Source of the DNA: Dioszegia crocea
Lineage: Eukaryota; Basidiomycota; Tremellomycetes; Tremellales; Bulleribasidiaceae
Direction of reading: 5' to 3'
Length of the DNA: 64,000 nucleotides
Assembly (NCBI GenBank): GCA_001600615.1
Contig: BCKK01000001.1
Coordinates: 2,981,826 to 3,045,825 of the forward strand
Shown: piece after piece, positions 35,826-46,741 of the stretch
How positions within the stretch are numbered: position 1 is the stretch's first letter
Layout of the letters: each line of letters opens with the position of its first letter
Translations under genes and position numbers: made by a program
Notes under the pieces: generated by a model
Database searches by the model: none
What the model was told of the DNA's origin: nothing
Seen by the model: the letters and a program-made list of their open reading frames with translations, nothing else

Positions 35826-38217
35826 ATGCAGGCAATCAAACTCAGCAAGAAATATCCCGACTTCAAGCAGGATGAGATCTTTGACCTTATCAACAAGTTC
35901 AAGTGGGTTCACCTTCGGTTATCGTATACGGGAATCCCGGACCAGATGATACAAAGCTCCGCGCAGTTCGAGGCTGACGACGGAATAGACAGATCGATGT
36001 GGATGATAGAGGATCGCTCGACAAGGCGACAGTCATCCAAGCGCTACAGAATGCCGGAGATGCAGATTACGATTCGGTAAGTCACAGCACGAGACTCCGG
36101 GCCATCAAGGCCTCTGGGATACCTGGATCTTAGACACAATATTGATCACTGACGCGTTGTACAGGCGCGAGAGACTTTGAAGAATGTCAATGTCGACTCG
36201 GCCGGCCGAGTGGAGCTGGAAGATTGGGTTCAATTACACTCGCTATTGAAGGCGGGCAAGAACCAGCCTCTGTGAGTTTATACCGAGCGATTGATACTCT
36301 GGCTAGAAGCTGACGTGAACAGGCTTGAAACAAATAAGGGCAAGATTTCGGTGAAGGGTACAGCTGGGACGAATTCAAGTCATACCATCAATGAGGATGA
36401 GCGGACTTCTTTCACCGATCACATCAATGGGGTGCGTGATCAGGCTACGCGTCCGATACAGTGAGCTGACTAGCCAGGTGCTTGCCGGTGACAAGGACAT
36501 TGGACACCTCCTACCCATCCCCTCTGACACTATGCAGCTCTTCGATGAGTGCCGAGGTAAATTTTGGCCGGAGACATCCACAGTGCCTTGCTGATTCCAA
36601 CAGACGGTCTGATCTTGTGTAAGCTTATCAACGACTCGGTGCCCGATACGATCGACGAGCGAGTTCTCAACAAGCCCTCCGCAAAGACAGGTGGGAAAGC
36701 TCGAGCTCTGAATGCTTTCCAGATGACGGAGAACAACAACATCGTCATCACTTCGTCGAAAGGTATCGGATGCTCGGTGGTCAACATCGGTTCGGACGAT
36801 TTGCAAGAGGGCAAAGAGCACCTGATCTTGGGTCTGATCTGGCAGATTATCCGGAGAGGTCTCTTGTCCAAGATTGACATCAAGATACATCCCGAGTTGT
36901 ATCGGTTGTTGGATGATGGAGAAACCTTGGAGGAGTTCTTGAGGTTGCCGCCAGATCAGATCTTGCTGAGATGGTTCAATTACCACTTGAAGGCCGCTGG
37001 GCACAAGCGGAGGTGAGATTTTTTCGCTTGAGAAGTTGGTTCGATGCTAACTCGGCAGGGTCCAGAACTTCAGCAACGACGTGAAGGATGGCGAAAACTA
37101 CACGGTCCTGTTAAACCAGCTCAAGCCCGACGAATGCTCCATGGCAACCATGCAGACCACCGACCTGCTCAAACGGGCCGAGAAAGTCCTCGATAACGCC
37201 GACAGGATCGGATGCAAGCGATTCCTTACCCCCAACTCACTCGTTGCCGGAAACCCCAAGTTGAATTTGGCGTTCGTTGCCAATCTCTTCAACACCTGGC
37301 CTGGTCTAGCGCCGCTCGAGGCCACGGAGGCGCCACCAGAGATCGAGGACTTTGATGCGGAGGGTGAAAGGGAGGCTAGGGTGTTCACGTTGTGGTTGAA
37401 TAGTCTGGATGTTGAACCGGGAGTGTACAACTTGTTCGAGGACCTGAAAGTGAGTCGATTTGATGGCTAGCCAGGGAGATGCTGATAAACTAGGATGGTT
37501 ACGTGCTTCTACAAGGCTTCGACAAGGTCATTCCTGGCTCGGTCATCTGGCGCCGAGTCAGCAAGCCTAAGGAGGGACAAGAGCTGTCCCGATTCAAAGC
37601 GGTCGAAAACACGAACTACTCCGTCGACCTCGCCAAGTCCAACGGGATGCACATGATCGGTATCCAGGGTTCAGACATCGTCGACGGTACTCGTACCCTC
37701 GTTCTCGGTCTGGTCTGGCAACTTATGCGATTGAGCATCAACCAAACGCTCGCCAAGATCAGCAAGAACGGGAAGGGCGTTACGGATCAAGATATGGTCA
37801 AGTGGGCCAATGAGACGGTCAAGAAGGGCGGGAAGAGCAGTACGATGCGAAGCTTCAAGGATCCGGGATTGAGCAACGGAGTCTTCTTCCTGGATCTCTT
37901 GAATGGCGTCAGACCGGGTATTGTGGATTACGCATTGGTCGATAATGGAAGCGAGTATGAGAGCAAGAGGCAGAATGGTGAGTTGGAGTCTGGCCTGTGT
38001 GGGGTTGTTGACTGTGCTGATAACCCTCGCAGCGAAATTGGCTATCTCTATCGCGAGAAAGATGGGCGCTTTGATTTTCCTGGTTCCAGAAGACATCGTT
38101 GATGTGCGACCAAGATTGGTGAGTCGTTCTTGAACCAATGTCTTCAGCACAAAGACTAACTCCGTATAGATCTTGACATTCGTTGGTGCTCTATGGAGCG
38201 CGTCTCTGAACCAATAG
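35826..38217 (+). CDS. sac6: Fimbrin/plastin, actin-bundling protein
   Basis: The product starts with a helical lead (MQAIKLSKKYPDFKQDEIF) and an EF-hand pair (DVDDRGSLDKATVIQALQ, VDSAGRVELEDWVQL), then four calponin-homology domains in two actin-binding pairs. Typical CH blocks are GLILCKLINDSVPDTIDERV, HLILGLIWQIIRRGL, LLRWFNYHLKAAG, ADRIGCKRFLTPNSLVAGNP, LNLAFVANLFNTWPGL, GTRTLVLGLVWQLMRLSI and the C-terminal IARKMGALIFLVPEDIVDVR. Ends at 38217 with FVGALWSASLNQ. Sac6/Fim1 crosslinks actin filaments in cortical patches and the cytokinetic ring. About nine short introns. Length (about 630 residues) matches the family. Convergent with the next gene on the other strand. Confidence 0.95.
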
Positions 38218-38449
38218 CTGATGGGGGATTTTTTGTGGAAGGAGCGCACGGTCGACGACGCATGAGGAGCAAATATCACCTGGAGCCTGGAGGATTGCTC
38301 GTTGGATGGGCCTGGACAGGCGTTCTGTTTCAAGAAATGCACAAGTGATTGATACATTTTCCGAGCCTAGATACATCGCTTGCTTCGAGCGATTCTGCGC
38401 CTTCGCGGTGACAGCCACACTGTTCCACCGAGCACTGAGCGATAGGCAA

Positions 38450-40019
38450 CTAGTAGTCCCTAGGTCTGGGCGATTTTCTACCGAACATGCCTTCCGCTGA
38501 AGCATCAGTGCCCGCTCACGTGTCGTCAGGGCGCCACAATAACTCACCAGGATGGTTCTGCACGGCTCCAGGCCGGCTCAGACCCCCCGCACCGGCAAAA
38601 CCTACCCCTTCGCCCGCCTGATACTGGTTTAGCTCCGGAGTAGGCCCCGGGTCTCGCCCATACCGAGCTTCTGGGGGTGTCTCGACATAACCGCCTGCCC
38701 CACCACCTCCGTACCCATACGCCGGCTGTCCATACCCTACCCCGCCCGCAGCGTAATTGGGCTCTCCGTAATTGTACGCTGAGCGCCTGTGATCGCCATC
38801 CGCATTGTCGTATCGCCCTCCATCCTCCGCGCCGGAAGCATACCCTTGCTGTTGGGTGGTGTATGCGTACTGTGCGTGCTCCGCACCTCCCCCATATCCT
38901 CCTTGACTGGATTGCGCATGATGGCCCCTGAGCCCGGCCATCTCTTCATGGTTCGCACCCTGACGCTGGCTCTCCATGCTGCCTCTCGCATCCCATACAT
39001 CGTCCCGCATCAAAGTTGGTGGACGGGGCAATCCGCCGGCGTTGTACACCGAGTTGGGATTGTATCTCTTGGATTGCAAGATAGACATGGTGAAAGCTTC
39101 TGGGTTCTCGGAGTACACCGAGTGATAGAGCTTGTGGTCGGATACTTGCGAGGTGGAGTATAGGCGCGTCAGACTGCGGATCAGCCTCAATCTGCGTCGA
39201 ACACTTGAGTATCACTCACTAGGCGAAGTACACCTGTAGTACAAGTAAGACAAGCCATAGTCCGCCCATGATCCCGATACCGGCCCAAGCGAACGGGTTG
39301 CAGATCAGAGGTGCCTGCTGTTTGAGCATGCTGGTGGCGGATGCACTAGCGGTAGAAACGGGGGTGTAATAATCGGCCTAGTCATTCAGCGAGGCTCGCA
39401 ATACAAAAGCTCAGAGACGTACGATGCAGCGGTTGACAGCAGGATTATGATTGACCGCTGAGACGACGATGAGGGCGGCAGAGGTGGAGAAAGCGGCAGT
39501 CAAAGCAATCAAATCGAGCGTGGCGTATGTTTTAAAAGTCTTGGTCTTTTCCTGTGACTCTTGTCAGCTTCGGTGCCGTCGCGATTCATCCGCGAAGACC
39601 TTTCTGGCTCAGAGGCCATGAATCAAGGACTCATTGGATCAAGAACTTACTCTCATGACTCCTATGAAGCCCACAGGTTGCAAGCCTCCAACAATGAAGC
39701 AGGTGATGGCGAAAATCACCGTCGCGAAGGAAGGGAATGATGCCCCGAGCACTGTTTACCGTCAGACTCTGTCTCCTGTCTAGAGCAGATTATGAGGGAG
39801 CACGAACCTTTCGGGGTTGCCAGTGCGCCTACGCCTATGCCTATTCCCAGCAGGAATTGCTCTCCCATAATTGCGTATATCCCAAAATTCACCAAAGGTA
39901 TAGCTGAGCAAATCAACACTTGCCCTTAACTGATATTCCGGCTGTAACAGTGACCTACCGCAGCAGCAGTATTTAGGGTCTATCAACCCTTTGCCAAACT
40001 GCTTGAAAGTCTCCGCCAT
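38450..40019 (-). CDS. Four-helix membrane protein with Gly/Tyr/Gln-rich tail (tetraspanin-like topology)
   Basis: I do not recognise a named family. Start MAETFKQFGKGLIDPKYCCC at 40019 leads into helix 1 (AIPLVNFGIYAIMGEQFLLG), helix 2 (SFPSFATVIFAITCFIVGGL), helix 3 (LDLIALTAAFSTSAALIVV), a loop with two cysteines (NRCIADYY, PLICNPF) and helix 4 (FAWAGIGIMGGLWLVLLVLQ). A tail of about 210 residues follows, rich in Gly, Tyr, Gln and Asn (GGYGGGAEHAQYAYTTQQQG). The CCC before helix 1 could be palmitoylated. Two short cytosolic ends and a larger loop between helices 3 and 4 recall fungal tetraspanins, but the CCG motif is absent. A last intron (donor after QNHP) seems likely and gives an end at 38450 (MFGRKSPRPRDY); without it the frame stops at 38516. 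Confidence 0.7.
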
Positions 40020-40361
40020 CTTGCCTGAGACTTGCGATTGATCGCCCAAATATAGACTAGGAGGATCGCGTGCTTCGGCGCGCAGTGGTACAGCTGATCA
40101 GTCGATCCGACCGCGTCCAGCTAGTGATCGAGGGCTCAATACGAGATGCCTGCAGTCCAGAGCGTAGATAAGAATGATGCGTCACTGCAATTGATTGGTA
40201 GTGAAGCAAGAGGAGAGCAAGTGTTGTTGCACCGCATCCCTTCGCGTCCGGGCATTTCTGAAACACGTCGAATAACTTACGGCATATGGACTGGATGTGG
40301 CAAAGTCTAGGGGTGGAGAAGCAAGGCCGCAGGACATGGAGGTACGATACAATCAGATAAT
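40020..40361. other. Intergenic between fex1 end and the four-helix gene
   Basis: Both neighbours read leftward. It contains the promoter of the four-helix protein and the 3' end of the exporter; nothing else is seen. Confidence 0.5.
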
Positions 40362-41752
40362 CTAGGCGCTACAGACACTTCCTCCCAGCCGTCCTGCCCA
40401 CTTTGTCGCCCCATAGGTCACGAGCATACACAGATGTCCCAGTACCACGCTTGTCCCGACATACACCCATGTCCACCGTTTCCCCTTGATACTCCTAGAC
40501 TCCACAGCGAGTGTGCTGACAGTGGTCAGACATCCGCAGAAGCCTTGCTGAATAGCCCATAGGGCGTTACACTGCGTGTCTGAGACCTGACTGGACGGCA
40601 GGTACTCAGCAGCAAATACGCCGCCCATGATGAGGGTTCCGGCGATGTTGGCGATGAACGTCCCGAGAGGAAAACGACCGGCAAGGCGCGTCTTAGAGTT
40701 GAATGTCGCCAGATAGAAGCGAAGCATAGCGCCAGGGGGAGCGAGTAGTATGGGGAAAGTTGCTCTGTGACGCCAGTAGGAGGGACCGAGGAAGTACACC
40801 AGCAGAGCAACGAGGTAGCATAGCGCTGCCGAGAGGATGACGAGGCAGTCTAGCACAAGCTCAGTTTGTGGTTCCAAGCGAGAGTAGTTGCGGAGGGTGG
40901 ATGGTAGTCGAGGCTTTCCCCGCTTTTCAGCGCCTGCGGAGGTCGAGGTGGGTAGCTCTTCCGGTGTGGGTGGCGGCGAAGAACGATCAAGTCTACTTCG
41001 AAGTTCTGCGATCGATGGGAGACATCTCGAGACGTGCTCTCCGCAGTACAGGCAGCCGATTGCGATAGCCATAGTTGCGAAGGTGTAGGCAACGCCATCT
41101 ACCGTCTACTTCATCAGCGAATGGCATGATGTCGAAACTTACACTGTGAAAGCCTGATCGTGTATATTCAGCCGTGTTACTGAATGACTGATATCCGCCC
41201 AACATCCAAGCTGAGAAGCTCGTGACGGAGCCGGCAACACCCGTGGTGATGAACGTATAGAGCGGTGGATAGCTAAAGGCAATTCAGCGATTGAATCCGG
41301 ATATACATCGGCGACTCTTGACCTGTCACTCACAAGTTGTCAATCTGGTCTTTGCGGAACAGACCTAATCCCATGATACCACATCCGACTCCTTGCGCCC
41401 ATGCGAGTGCGAAGATTATCTGGCCGTCATCTGATGTGTCAGTAACGCATTGTCAATATACGATCCAGGCCAACTCACAACCTGCCATAGCATCGAGACC
41501 TAGGCGGATCAGACAGCCAAGCATACTAGCGAGAACTAGGCTGGCATAATTCGCAAGTCTTTGGCGGATCTCGTCTGCCTTCGATGTTGGCTTCCCATCT
41601 GGCTCGTCCAGATGCTCGTCCGGTTCAGGGATCTCCGGGAAACGCGCCCCTGGAGGAGGAGTCAAGGTGCCATTCGAATCAGAACCCGTTGCTCCCGAAA
41701 TTCGGCCAGTCTGATTGCGCGAGTGTACGTCTGCGGAAGACGATTCCTGCAT
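40362..41752 (-). CDS. fex1: Fluoride exporter FEX (two CrcB domains)
   Basis: Eukaryotic FEX proteins are fused tandem CrcB/Fluc domains that expel fluoride across the plasma membrane. The C-terminal half is canonical: GAMLRFYLATFNS, GRFPLGTFIANIAGTLIMG, QQGFCGCLTTVSTLAVE, YVGTSVVLGHLCMLV. The N-terminal half has ASMLGCLIRLGLDAMAG, WAQGVGCGIMGLGLF, and YTFITTGVAGSVTSFSAW. In the N half the pore Asn of the G/A-N-x-x-G motif is Gln (WAQGVGC), while the C half keeps FIANIAG. This fits the view from yeast that only one of the two pores is active. The two halves are joined by YCGEHVSRCLPSIAELRSRL and a Ser/Pro linker. ATG at 41752 (MQESSSADVHS) is the first in-frame ATG. Divergent from the first aldo/keto reductase, 348 bp apart. 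Confidence 0.92.
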
Positions 41753-41896
41753 GGCAGTGCTATAGCTAGGTGATTGTGAGCTATAATCATTAATCAATAC
41801 TCAAGGGCAGACATTGATAGAAACATTTGCCATGCTATATTTAGCCGAGATTATTCCAGGCTGTTTGCTTCCGCGCTTCCGGCGGAAAGGGGCTCC

Positions 41897-41936
41897 CTCC
41901 ACCATGGGCTCATGGGCTGTCGCCTCCACCTCCACC
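41897..41936 (+). promoter_or_regulatory. CTCCACC cluster, promoter of aldo/keto reductase A
   Basis: CTCCACC occurs at 41897, 41924 and 41930 on the plus strand, 165-205 bp before the ATG at 42101. The same hexamer CTCCAC recurs before both downstream paralogues. GTGGAG, its complement, fits the CreA consensus SYGGRG, but the invariant form could mark another zinc-finger regulator. The region is also shared with the divergent fex1 gene. Confidence 0.5.
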
Positions 41937-42100
41937 TTCACTCCGAGCTCTCGCCAAAGCTCTCGCCGTTGTCTCGCCGACGCAAAGTATATAAGTACAA
42001 GTAAGCTAGTCTCTCGATCTTTACATCATCTCATTCGCCCGAAGCTCTGTTATCATTAACGCCCTTCCGAAACATTCATCGTCCGTCACCCACTTTCAGC

Positions 42101-43240
42101 ATGGTCCGCACCCTCAAATTCCGAAACCTCGATGTTCCTGTCCCTGGCTTTGGGTGCGTGGTCCTGGAATGTACTTCAGGCATACTTCCCGCTAAATCAT
42201 ATCAGTGCCATGGGTTTGAGTCAGTCTTACGGAGCTGCCATCGAGTCCGAGTCGTTCAAGACCATGTCTAAGGCCATCGAGCTCGGTTGTACCTTCTTCG
42301 ACACGGCAGCAATCTACGGTCAGGGCCACAACGAGTCACTCATCGGCAGCTTCGTGAAACAGCATCCCGAAGCACGGGAGAAGCTCTTCATTGGAAGCAA
42401 GTGTGGTATCCTCCCCGACCACACCACTCTCAACTCGAAAGAACACATCGAGGACTATCTTCAGAAGTCGAAAGAGCGACTCGGCTTCGCGCCGGACCTT
42501 TACTACCTGCACCGCATCGAGCCGGGAAGGGATCTACAGGAGTCTATTGGGACGTTGAAGAGGCTAAAGGAGGAGGGCAAAATGAAGTACATCGGGCTCA
42601 GCGAGTGCAGCCCGTCAACCTTGAGGAAGGCTTGTCAGAGTGAGTTTGCTTCGAGTTAGAATGGTCCAGTATACATGTGGAACTCTTGCTGATCAGTAAT
42701 CAGTCGTACAGATCGATGCGCTTCAGATCGAGTACTCCCCTTGGTTCACGGACCATGAGCAGAATGGCCTGATCGATACGGCCCGCGAGCTCGGTGTCGC
42801 CGTCATCGCCTTCTCTCCACTAGGCAGAGGTATCCTCACTGGCCGCTTCGACGCCAACCACGTCTTTCCTGAAGGCGACATGCGCGCAACCATCCCAATG
42901 TTCACTACGTACCTCAAGCAGAACATGCGGATTGTTCAGGAGTTTAGGAAAGTGGCAGAGAAGAAGGGTTGCTCGCCTGCACAGCTGGCTCTGGCGTGGG
43001 TCATCGCTATGGGTGCCATCCCTATTCCGGGTACGAAGGATGCGGGAAGGCTGGAGGAGAACTGGAAGTCGGGCGAGATCACGCTCAGCGAGGAAGAGTT
43101 GGCGGAGATCAGGAGATTGATTGAAGATGCGAAACCGGAGGGCGCAAGGTTAGTCTTCTCCGGAACTGTGATAGGCTTCAATACATTGCTGACTCATGGA
43201 AAGGTACAACGAGACAGCAATGAAGGCGGTCGGGCATTGA
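42101..43240 (+). CDS. Aldo/keto reductase A of a tandem triplet
   Basis: NADPH-dependent carbonyl reductase fold (TIM barrel) of the YakC/pyridoxal-reductase-like AKR group. Catalytic tetrad visible: Asp and Tyr in [18 protein letters not shown], Lys in FIGSKCG, His in [11 protein letters not shown]. The cofactor side is seen in [34 protein letters not shown] and [18 protein letters not shown]. Four exons: an intron after VPGFG, one after LRKACQ and one before YNETAMKAVGH. It lacks the intron that interrupts IYGK|GHNE in copies B and C, and has a four-residue difference after KCG (ILPDHTTLNSKEH). Substrate unknown: pyridoxal and various aldehydes are candidates. Copies share most residues, pointing to local duplication. 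Confidence 0.9.
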
Positions 43241-43925
43241 GTCTTAAGCTAGGGGCCAGATGCACATATTGGTACTACGTGCCCAGTGTTGGGATTTATA
43301 TACTCCCTGACATCCTTGGGTCGGCCGGCTCTCACCTTCTGCATTCTTAAGGACGACACCCAGCACAGCCACTGTCCCCATCACATCGCGTTATGGGGTT
43401 GGGGATAGCCAGGCCTTAGGGAATTCACACTATCCTATGCATCTGTCAAATGAGCGTCAGCGACTAAGCCACGAAGCAAGGCCAGATGTGAGCGAAGCGT
43501 ATCCTGCGGATCAAATCCCTCGTCAGGCTCAGCTCCACATACTCTCCACCCATCTCGACACCAGCCATCTACTCCCAGGCTCGTAAAGCAGGGCTTCATC
43601 TAGGCCTCGTGGGGATGGCGTCGAGGTTACTCTCCACCTCCACCCCTCCACCTGCTCCACATGCGGAGCATTGTCGGGTAAATCATTACGGCATTTTCTG
43701 CAGCCACGTTTGGATCCGCTTTCGCGCCTCCACCGTCTAACCACTGTTCCCACCTCCACCAACCTTCGTAACCTGAGAGACCTCCACCGGATGAGCCTCC
43801 ACCGCAGCTGAGAGCCATCTATATAGGTTGCACGATGAGGACTTGCCGACCAAAGCAGTCGCATCCAGCCCAGCATCTCAGTTTTGCAATTTAGAACACG
43901 CACATACCGTATATCCTACACCATC
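43241..43925. other. Intergenic region between reductases A and B
   Basis: About 685 bp. The right half is unusually rich in CTCCAC hexamers (separate entry). A minus-strand ORF at 43529-43903 is just the complement of these pyrimidine-rich repeats and shows no domain. Confidence 0.55.
43533..43803 (+). promoter_or_regulatory. Ten CTCCAC hexamers, promoter of aldo/keto reductase B
   Basis: CTCCACC starts at 43544, 43632, 43638, 43646, 43728, 43754, 43782 and 43797; CTCCACA at 43533 and 43655. All are on the plus strand, 120-395 bp before the ATG at 43926. In random sequence of equal base use one expects about 0.1 such hexamers per strand in 400 bp. A CT-rich 5' region could inflate this but would not by itself keep the exact core. 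Confidence 0.6.
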
Positions 43926-45112
43926 ATGGTCAAGACTTTCAAGTTCCAGGACATCGAAGTTCCTGTTCCAGGCTTTGGGTAAGTCTCTGCTTTTCTGTCG
44001 GCTGTCGCTCTCGACATTTTCTCTACGCGTATTGCTGATTCCCTTCAGAGCCATGGGTTTCAGTATGGGCTATGGTCCCGCTGTCGACTCCGAGTCCCGC
44101 GAAGTGCTATCCAAGGCTCTTTCGCTCGGCTGTACATTCATCGACACGGCGGCGATCTACGGCAAGTAAGTCTTGACGGGGGATATCGGGTGTGATGTCG
44201 CGCTGACAGTTCAGGGGCCACAATGAGCAACTCATCGGCGACTGGGTCAAGCAGAACCCCGGCTCTCGCGAGAAGCTCTTCATCGCCAGCAAGTGCGGCT
44301 TGCCCTTTGACGGCCGGACCGACAACTCCAAAGAGCACATCGAAGAGTTCATTGAAGACTCCACCAAGCGTCTCGGCTTCGCCCCCGACCTATACTATCT
44401 CCACCGTATCGAGCCTGGACGCGATGTCAAGGAGTCCATAGGTGCGCTTGATGGACTCAAGAAAGCGGGCAAGTGCAAGTACATCGGCTTGAGCGAGTGT
44501 AGTGCCGCTACTCTGCGCAAGGCCTGTGCCGGCAAGTCATCCTTCTCTTCTTCGCCCTCCGGCTCCGCTGACTGGTCCAGTCGCACATATCGATGCTCTC
44601 CAAATCGAGTACTCTCCCTGGTACACCGACCACGAGCAGAACGGTCTCATTGACGCGGCACGTGAGCTCGGCGTCACCATCATCGCCTATTCCCCACTCG
44701 GCAAGGGGATCCTCACTGGCAAGTTCACCTCGGCCGACCAGTTCGCGGAAGGCGATATTCGCCGTACCATCCCTCGGTTCCAGGACGAGCTCCTCGGCAA
44801 GAATCTTCGAATCGTTGACGAGTTCAAGAAGCTGGCGGATAAGAAGGGTTGCCAGCCGGGACAATTGGCGCTGGCTTGGGTCGTCGCTATGGGCGCTATC
44901 CCTATCCCGGGAACGAGGAACGAGGGCCGACTGGTAGAGAACTGGGGAGCTAGGGAGGTCGATCTGAATGAGGAGGAGCTGGCGGAGATTCGGGCATTGG
45001 TAGAAGAGGCTAAGCCGGAGGGTGCCAGGTAAGCTTATCTGTCAATGCATTTCAGGCAGGCACTGATGTTACCAGATATAATGAAGCGAGTATGAAGCGG
45101 GTCGGTGTTTGA
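43926..45112 (+). CDS. Aldo/keto reductase B of a tandem triplet
   Basis: The nearest relative of copy [19 protein letters not shown] at the start, [20 protein letters not shown], the active-site [18 protein letters not shown] (Asp, Tyr), [15 protein letters not shown] (Lys), [15 protein letters not shown] (His), and the C-terminal [20 protein letters not shown] and [18 protein letters not shown]. Five exons; the intron inside IYGK|GHNE and those after VPGFG, after LRKACA and before [11 protein letters not shown] are shared with C. All four catalytic residues are kept. Its promoter is the richest of the three in CTCCAC hexamers. Probably arose by tandem duplication and may respond to the same signal as A and C. 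Confidence 0.9.
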
Positions 45113-45493
45113 GGTGTAACAGCCATTGCAGCGAGTCTCTATGCATGATTCTTGGTCCTCCATTCCTTTTCGTTTCCTGTGATGATCGACAACGCTCTGA
45201 TACCAGGTCCGTCCAGCCCCGAAGCTTGAAGCCCATGAAATTACCTGTGTGTTCTCCCCACGTCGGCCTCCACATCTCTCCACTTCAGCTCCACTCAGAA
45301 TAGTTACGGCATTCAAGATCGCCGAAGATACGCCGTAGCTCTCGACCTCCACTGCTCTCCACTGCTGCTGTCCTCTGCCTACTACTGTATATACAGTGGA
45401 ACAGAATAGCCATGTAGACCTCCTACTCTCTTGCGACTGACAAAGATCCGCTATCTGTCAATTCAACAAACGACCTTGTCTAATCTCACGAAC
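45113..45493. other. Intergenic region between reductases B and C
   Basis: About 380 bp that holds the CTCCAC-bearing promoter of copy C. No other gene seen. Confidence 0.5.
45268..45362 (+). promoter_or_regulatory. Five CTCCAC hexamers, promoter of aldo/keto reductase C
   Basis: CTCCACA at 45268 and CTCCACT at 45278, 45289, 45347 and 45357, all plus strand, 130-225 bp before the ATG at 45494. The hexamer is exact while the seventh base differs from the CTCCACC form before A and B, which argues that the six-base core matters. Confidence 0.55.
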
Positions 45494-46657
45494 ATGGTGA
45501 AAACACTCAAATTCCAGGACATTGAGGTCCCCGTTCCAGGCTTCGGGTAGGTCCCGCTTGCCATTACAGCCTCATTAGCTACAGGCTCGATAGCTAATCT
45601 ACTCAGAGCCATGGGGTTCAGCATGAGCTATGGCCCCGCCGTCGATTCCGAGTCGCTCCAGACTCTTTCACGGGCTGTCTCACTCGGCTGCACCTTCTGG
45701 GACTTGGCGTCGATCTATGGAAAGTAAGTCCCGTTAGTGATTTTCTGCTGACATTAGGGGTCACAACGAGTCTCTTATCGGTGATTTCGTCAAGCAGAAC
45801 CCCGAAGCGCGAGAAAAGCTCTTCATCGCTAGCAAATGCGGCGTTGCTTTCGATGGCAAGACCGATAACTCCAAGGAGCACATTGAGCAATTCATCGAGG
45901 ATTCGACCAAACGCCTTGGGTTCGCTCCCGATCTCTACTACCTGCACCGCATCGAGCCTGGACGCGATGTCAAAGAGTCCGTCGGCACATTGGCGGGATT
46001 GAAGAAGGCGGGGAAGTGCAGGTATATCGGGTTGAGCGAGTGCAGTACTGAGACACTGCGCAAGGCGTGCGAGGGTGAATCAACACGTCCTACTTCTCGT
46101 CGAATCTAGCTAATCATATCTCAGTTGCGCATATCGACGCTCTGCAAATCGAGTTCTCACCCTGGTTCACAGATCACGAGCGAAATGGGCTCATTGACGC
46201 CGCTCGTGAACTCGGCGTCACTATCATTGCCTACTCTCCACTCGGCAAGGGTATCCTCACGGGCAAATTCACCTCTGCGGATCAATTCCCAGAGGGTGAT
46301 ATCCGCCGGACGATCCCTCGATTCTCGGACGAATTGCTCGGGAAGAATCTGCGGATAGTGGATGAATTCAAGAAGCTTGCCGATAAGAAAGGGTGCTCGC
46401 CTGGACAATTGGCGCTAGCTTGGGTCATTGCCCAAGGCGCGATTCCTATTCCGGGTACAAAGAATGAAGATCGGCTGGCGGAGAACTTTGGAGCGGGGAA
46501 TGTGAATTTGAATGAGGAGGAGTTGGCAGAGATCAGGAAGTTGATCGAGGAGGCCAAGCCTGAGGGCGCAAGGTATGTCTTACATATGTACGATGTCCAG
46601 ATTGATGCTCATTGGATTAGGTATAACGAAGCCGGTCTCAAGAGTGTCGGTGTCTGA
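45494..46657 (+). CDS. Aldo/keto reductase C of a tandem triplet, altered active-site loop
   Basis: Same exon plan as copy B. Tetrad residues are kept: Asp and Tyr in [18 protein letters not shown], Lys in [15 protein letters not shown], His in [15 protein letters not shown]. The loop next to the catalytic Asp differs: the common FxDTAAIYG is FWDLASIYG here (Thr to Leu, Ala to Ser, Trp before Asp). These residues line the substrate pocket, so specificity may have moved. Other blocks, [39 protein letters not shown] and [16 protein letters not shown], remain typical. Intron phases match B exactly. The gene looks intact and expressed-like, not a pseudogene. Confidence 0.9.
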
Positions 46658-46741
46658 GCGGGTACTCAATAATTACCTTGCAGCAAGACTCTACGGACTC
46701 GGAATCATGCATAAGATTTGCGCTCCACTCCCACCCGAAAT

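Noticed and set aside
43529..43903. Minus-strand frames rich in Gly and Trp before reductase B
   Set aside because: They translate the complement of the CTCCAC repeats and have no other support.
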